A DNA stretch of 64,000 nucleotides from Mortierella alpina (Eukaryota > Mortierellomycota > Mortierellomycetes > Mortierellales > Mortierellaceae). The position numbers and the translations under genes were made by a program. Below are positions 59,597-64,000 of the stretch, piece by piece (position 1 is the stretch's first letter; every line of letters starts with the position of its first letter). The notes beneath the pieces are model-generated. The model was not told the DNA's origin, ran no database searches, and worked only from the letters and a program-made list of their open reading frames with translations. The stretch spans positions 1,364,001 through 1,428,000 of the forward strand of contig JANATF010000011.1 in assembly GCA_029449245.1 (NCBI GenBank), written 5' to 3'.

Positions 59597-62500
59597 ATGG
59601 CCGAAGGCAAGATGGAGCTCGACGAGCTCCACACCGACCCCGCCCAGGCTGCCGCCATCGCCCAGGCCATCGCCACCTCCAACCCAACTGCCCCGTCCGC
59701 TGCCGTCGAAAAGACCCCCACCGGCAGCATCACCCCCTCCTCAGACTTGACCGACATCGCCTCCGAGAAGACCGCCGACTCCAAGGCCAAGAAGGCCAAA
59801 AAGGCCAAGAAGGGCAAGAAGAAGGATGGCGATAGTAACAGCGACAGTGGCAATGAAGCCGAAGCCGAAGAGCCTAAAAAGGCCGTCAGCTACCTGGAGC
59901 TCTACCGTTTTGCCACCGCGAAAGACAAACTCTACATCACGTAAGCTTACTTGTCTGACAACCAGCTCCATCCTCGGCTGTAGATGTATCCTGTATTTCG
60001 TGGTCGGTGCTAACCCGTAGTCCGTTTTTCCATCCAACCAGTGTCGCTATCCTCGCCTCCATGATTTCCGGAATCGGCCAGCCCATGGTTGCGCTCTTGA
60101 TGGGCGATGTCATCACTGGCCTGACGGGCAACAGCCCACCAGAGGAGAAGGCCAGCCAAACGCTCAAGAGCACCAAGTTGTTCGCCCTCATTGGGTTGGG
60201 TATCTTTGTTGCATCGTACCTCCAGATGTGTTTCTGGACCCTTGCCGCCGAAAACCAGGTCAAGCGCATTCGCGAAGAGTACCTGCACGCCATCTTGAGA
60301 CAGGACATTGGCTGGCACGACACCGGCAAGCAGTCCGAGTCCCTCACCACCCGCCTGAACTCGGACACGCAGCTGATCTACGACGGAATGGCCGACAAGG
60401 TCGGACTTGCGCTCTCCAGCTTCACCACCTTCATTACCGGTTTTGTCATTGGCTTCGTCAAAGGCTGGAAGCTCAGTTTGGTGCTTCTGTGCGCCGTACC
60501 CCTGATCGGTGTCTGTGCCGCCATGCTCTCCCGTTTCACTGTCAAGAGCGCCACCAAGGGCCAGGATTCGTACTCCAAGGCTGGTTCTGTGGCCGAGCAG
60601 GCCTTCTCCTCCATTCGAACCATCGTCGCCTTCGGCGGTCAGCAGCGCGAGACTGACGCCTATGTCAAGCAATTGGACGAAGCCTTCGTCACTGGCAAGA
60701 AGAGGGCCATCGCCACAGGAGTGGGCATTGGCATGTTCATGCTTATTCTGTTCAGCACCTATGCCCTGGCTTTCTGGTTCGGCGCTCACGAGGTTCACAA
60801 GGGAAATATGGAGTCTGGACAGGTGCTCAACGTTTTTATGGGCATGATCATCGGTGCCTTTGCCCTCGGAAACATCGGACCAAATGCCTCCGCATTTGCC
60901 AGTGCTCAGGGTGCTGCCTACAACATCTTCCAGACAATTGACCGCGTTCCCACTATCGATTCCTCCAACCCTGCTGGAGCCAAGCCCGAGAACATTCAGG
61001 GCCACATTGTCGTGCGCGATGTCGATTTCCACTACCCTTCGCGTCCTGATGTCCCTATCCTGAAAAAGATGAACGTCGAGGTCAAGCCTGGTCAGACTGT
61101 GGCTCTTGTCGGCCACTCTGGTAGTGGAAAGTCGACCATTGTCGGCTTGGTTGAACGTTTCTACGACCCTATTTGTAAGTCTTGATGTTATCTTTTTTTT
61201 TTACCCAATCGGATGAATGGTCGGTAAGGGTGTGTAATGAGCACGCAGTTTTGACATGTTCTCCTCTCTGTTACACCTTTAGCTGGCTCTATTACTCTGG
61301 ATGGAATTGAAGTCAAGGACTGGAACGTTACCCACCTTCGTGACACTATTGGAATCGTCTCTCAGGAGCCGGTGCTATTCAACGCTACGATCAAGCAAAA
61401 CATTGCTTACGGTATCCGCAAGGACCAATCTGAACCCACGGACAAGGAGATCGAGGAAGCTTGCCGTCTCTCGAACGCTCACGACTTTATCTCGAAGCTC
61501 CCTGACAAATACAACACCATGGTGGGTGAGAAGGGTGCATTGTTGTCTGGTGGCCAGAAGCAACGTATTGCCATCGCCCGTGCTTTGATCAAGAACCCCC
61601 GCATTCTTCTGCTCGATGAGGCCACCTCTGCTTTGGATACCGAATCGGAACGTGTCGTTCAGGCCGCTCTGGACAAGGCTGCCACTGGCCGCTCGACCAT
61701 CGTTATTGCTCATCGTCTTTCGACCATTATGAACGCGGATGTGATCTACGTTATGGACAAGGGACTTGTCATGGAATCTGGAACTCACGAGTCGTTGCTC
61801 AACCAGGGTGGAATCTACGCCGACTTTGTTGCCAAGCAGCAGCTCAAGACAGGAGGCGTTGATGTCGAATACGAAGATTCAGAGGTCCAGGAGGTGGAAC
61901 TCAAGGATGCCCCTCACATTGCCATCGCAGATGAAGCGGTTACCCAGCACGGTACCTTGGGTGATCGCCGCAAGAGCTTCCTTTCCACCAAACTCCGTCG
62001 CATGTCCTCTGCCCGCTCCATCCCCAGATCCGACAAGTCGTTGCAAAAGGTGGACGCTACCATCACCATTCCCGAGACCCTGGAGGAGCGAGAGGCCAGA
62101 GAGAAGAAGGAAAGAGTGGCTCGCATCAGGGCCCAGAAAGCTCCCATCATGCGTGTGCTCCGTACTATGCGTCCAGAGTGGACTTTGATCGTCATTGGTG
62201 CCATTTGCAGTGGTGGTGCTGGCGCCATCTTCCCCTTGTTTGCAAAGTTTTTTGGAGCTATTCTCAACGTCCTCATGACCGACCCCAAGCTGAATCCCAA
62301 CTATTTGAAGGATACCGACCATGGAGCCCTCATGTTCCTCGTGATTGGTATCGGAGCATTCGTCGCCAACGCAGGATCTGTCGGTGTTTTCGAGTACATT
62401 GGAGAGACAATGTCCCGTCGCATGAGAACGCGCAGTTTCACAGTAAGTTTTTTTTTTGAAGAAGCAATGGGTTAATTGCTCAGTCTATCTTGATAGCATA

Positions 62501-64000
62501 GGCAAGATCTGACAATGGTTTACTCTTTTATTTTCACTGTGCGAATAGGCTATTATCACTCAGGAAATGGGATTCTTTGACCGTGAGGAGAACAGCACCG
62601 GAGCTCTTTCGTCCCGCCTTGCTACTGATGCCTACCAGATGCATGACCTTGTCTCGCAGATCATGAAGCTCTCCTTCCAGACGATCGTCACCGTTGCCAT
62701 TGGCTTGGGACTTGCCTTTGGTCAGAGTTGGCGCTTGACCCTTGTCATCTTGGCCATGATCCCACTTATTGGCGCCTCCCAGTACTTTGCCATGGGCACT
62801 CTGGCCGGATTCAGTACCAAGACCAAGAAGGCCTACGAGCAGTCGGGCCGCATCGCTAACGAGGCCATTGCCAACATTCGCACAGTTGTTGCGCTCGCCA
62901 AGGAGTCAGACTTTGAGGCACGCTACTACAAGGTCACCGAGAAGCCCCACGCTTTCGCTTTGCGACGTGCTTATGTTGGATCCATCGGATACGCATTGTC
63001 GCAGGGAGTGATGTTCTGGACCTATGCCGTTGGATTCTATGCTGGATACCGCCTTGTTAATGCAGGCTTGATGGAATGGGGAGATCTCTTTACCACCATG
63101 TTCTTCGTCATCTTTATGGCCATGGGTCTCGGTCAAATGGCCTCCCAACTGTAAGTCGGCTGGCTATGCTTGTCAAATTTATGTATGATCCTACGTCCTT
63201 GTTCATTCAGGCCCTGACCTTTTTTTTTGCATTTTTTTTTCTCTTCATCATATAGGCCACGCTATGTTAAAGGCAAGGAATCGGCTATTAACGTGTTTGA
63301 GCTCCTGGATAAGCAGACAACCATCGATGCCTACAAGGATGGCATCTCGCCCGACCGTGTCGATGGACACCTCGGACTCGAGAATGTCGCGTTCCACTAC
63401 CCTACCCGTCCTGACCACCAGATCTTCAAGGGCGTCAATGTCAGTGTCAAGCCCTCGCAGACTGTTGCACTCGTCGGTCCTTCTGGATGCGGCAAGTCGA
63501 CGATCATTGCTCTGTTGGAGCGCTGGTATGATGTCTTAGAAGGCAAGGCGACTATTGACAAGTACGACGTCCGCGATCTGCAGTTGAACAACATCCGCAA
63601 GCATATGGCGTTGGTTGGGCAGGAGCCTGTCTTGTTTGACATCTCGATTGGCGAAAACATCCGCTATGGTATTCCTGATGGCCAGGGCGTTGATCACGAG
63701 CAGGTGGTTGCAGCCGCTAGAGCGTCCAATATCCACGACTTTGTCATGTCCCTGCCCCAGGGCTACGATACCCGAGTTGGGGACAAAGGCTCTCAGTTGT
63801 CTGGTGGGCAGAAGCAGCGTATTGCGATTGCTCGTGCCTTGATCCGTGACCCCAAGATCTTGTTGTTGGACGAGGCCACCTCTGCCTTGGACTCTGAGTC
63901 CGAGAAGTTGGTTCAGGAGGCCCTGGACAAGGCCCGTGCTGGTCGCACGACGGTCGTGATTGCTCATCGCCTGAGGACTATCCAGGACGCCGACTTGATT
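59597..64000 (+). CDS. ABCB multidrug exporter, C-terminus cut by window edge (5 exons seen, 1328 aa)
   Basis: Exons are 59597-59940, 60042-61174, 61283-62442, 62549-63150 and 63256 to beyond 64000. The N-terminus is Lys-rich ([16 protein letters not shown]). NBD1 has GHSGSGKST (about 473), [15 protein letters not shown] (about 581), [12 protein letters not shown] and [11 protein letters not shown]2 has GPSGCGKST (about 1158), [10 protein letters not shown] (about 1261) and [11 protein letters not shown]. The H-loop reads [12 protein letters not shown], with Arg where the paralogue has Ser. Sequence identity with the exporter at 31723-36986 is high over the whole length. Three intron positions are shared (before the first membrane domain, at FYDPI, and at QL/PRYVKG). 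About 60 residues remain beyond the window. It is expected to be an active exporter of the P-glycoprotein type; substrate unknown. Confidence 0.92.

Noticed and set aside
60010-61116. 368-codon minus-strand open frame
   Set aside because: Antisense shadow of ABCB exon 2; the plus frame carries all ABC motifs, while the minus frame is rich in His, Gly and Asp typical of antisense reading.

Overview
This looks like about 64 kb of nuclear DNA from a filamentous fungus. The gene content and style (many short GT..AG introns, pyrimidine-rich leaders, TATA boxes close to start codons, Slm1-type BAR-PH protein, fungal Zn2Cys6 regulator, DUF1769 protein, PhoD-like phosphatase, LINE and Ty3 debris) fit Mucoromycota, and I would guess a Mortierella-like species. 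The taxonomic guess is inference. All gene models were read by eye from splice signals and reading frames, and every multi-exon model given closes in frame.

Layout. 1-340: start of a Ser-rich protein running off the left edge. 2231-4632: PhoD-like phosphatase. 5184-7815: two small secreted proteins on the minus strand, a cupredoxin-fold GPI-type protein and a CAP/PR-1 protein, sharing a 14-bp TATA element. 8540-11472: a retroelement pile-up (804-bp LTR, Ty3 pol tail, LINE 3' end ending in a poly(A) tract, a second poly(A)-ended fragment) lying just upstream of tRNA-Asn(GTT). 11769-14634: an MFS carrier with 12-, 18- and 7-nt micro-exons. 15153-17434: Slm1-like BAR-PH protein. 18659-23340: a 1423-residue protein with signal peptide, ectodomain, one transmembrane helix and a C-terminal kinase-like domain lacking the HRD aspartate and DFG; this receptor-like pseudokinase is the most novel item. 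23341-27243: gene-poor. 27244-31228: Zn2Cys6 transcription factor.

31723-36986: full ABCB exporter with 11 exons. 38706-41122: a second MFS carrier. 41481-44369: single-pass membrane protein of unknown function. 45046-45219: a 57-residue NDUFA4/MLRQ-like protein. 46130-48442: DUF1769 protein. 50075-55936: full ABCC (MRP/YCF1-type) exporter. 59597 to the right edge: a second ABCB exporter, a paralogue of the first with far fewer introns.

The right half is unusually rich in export functions (two ABCB, one ABCC, one MFS within 33 kb) with a Zn2Cys6 regulator at its left edge. This suggests a drug or metabolite efflux neighbourhood, but no biosynthetic backbone gene is present and co-regulation is not shown by the sequence.
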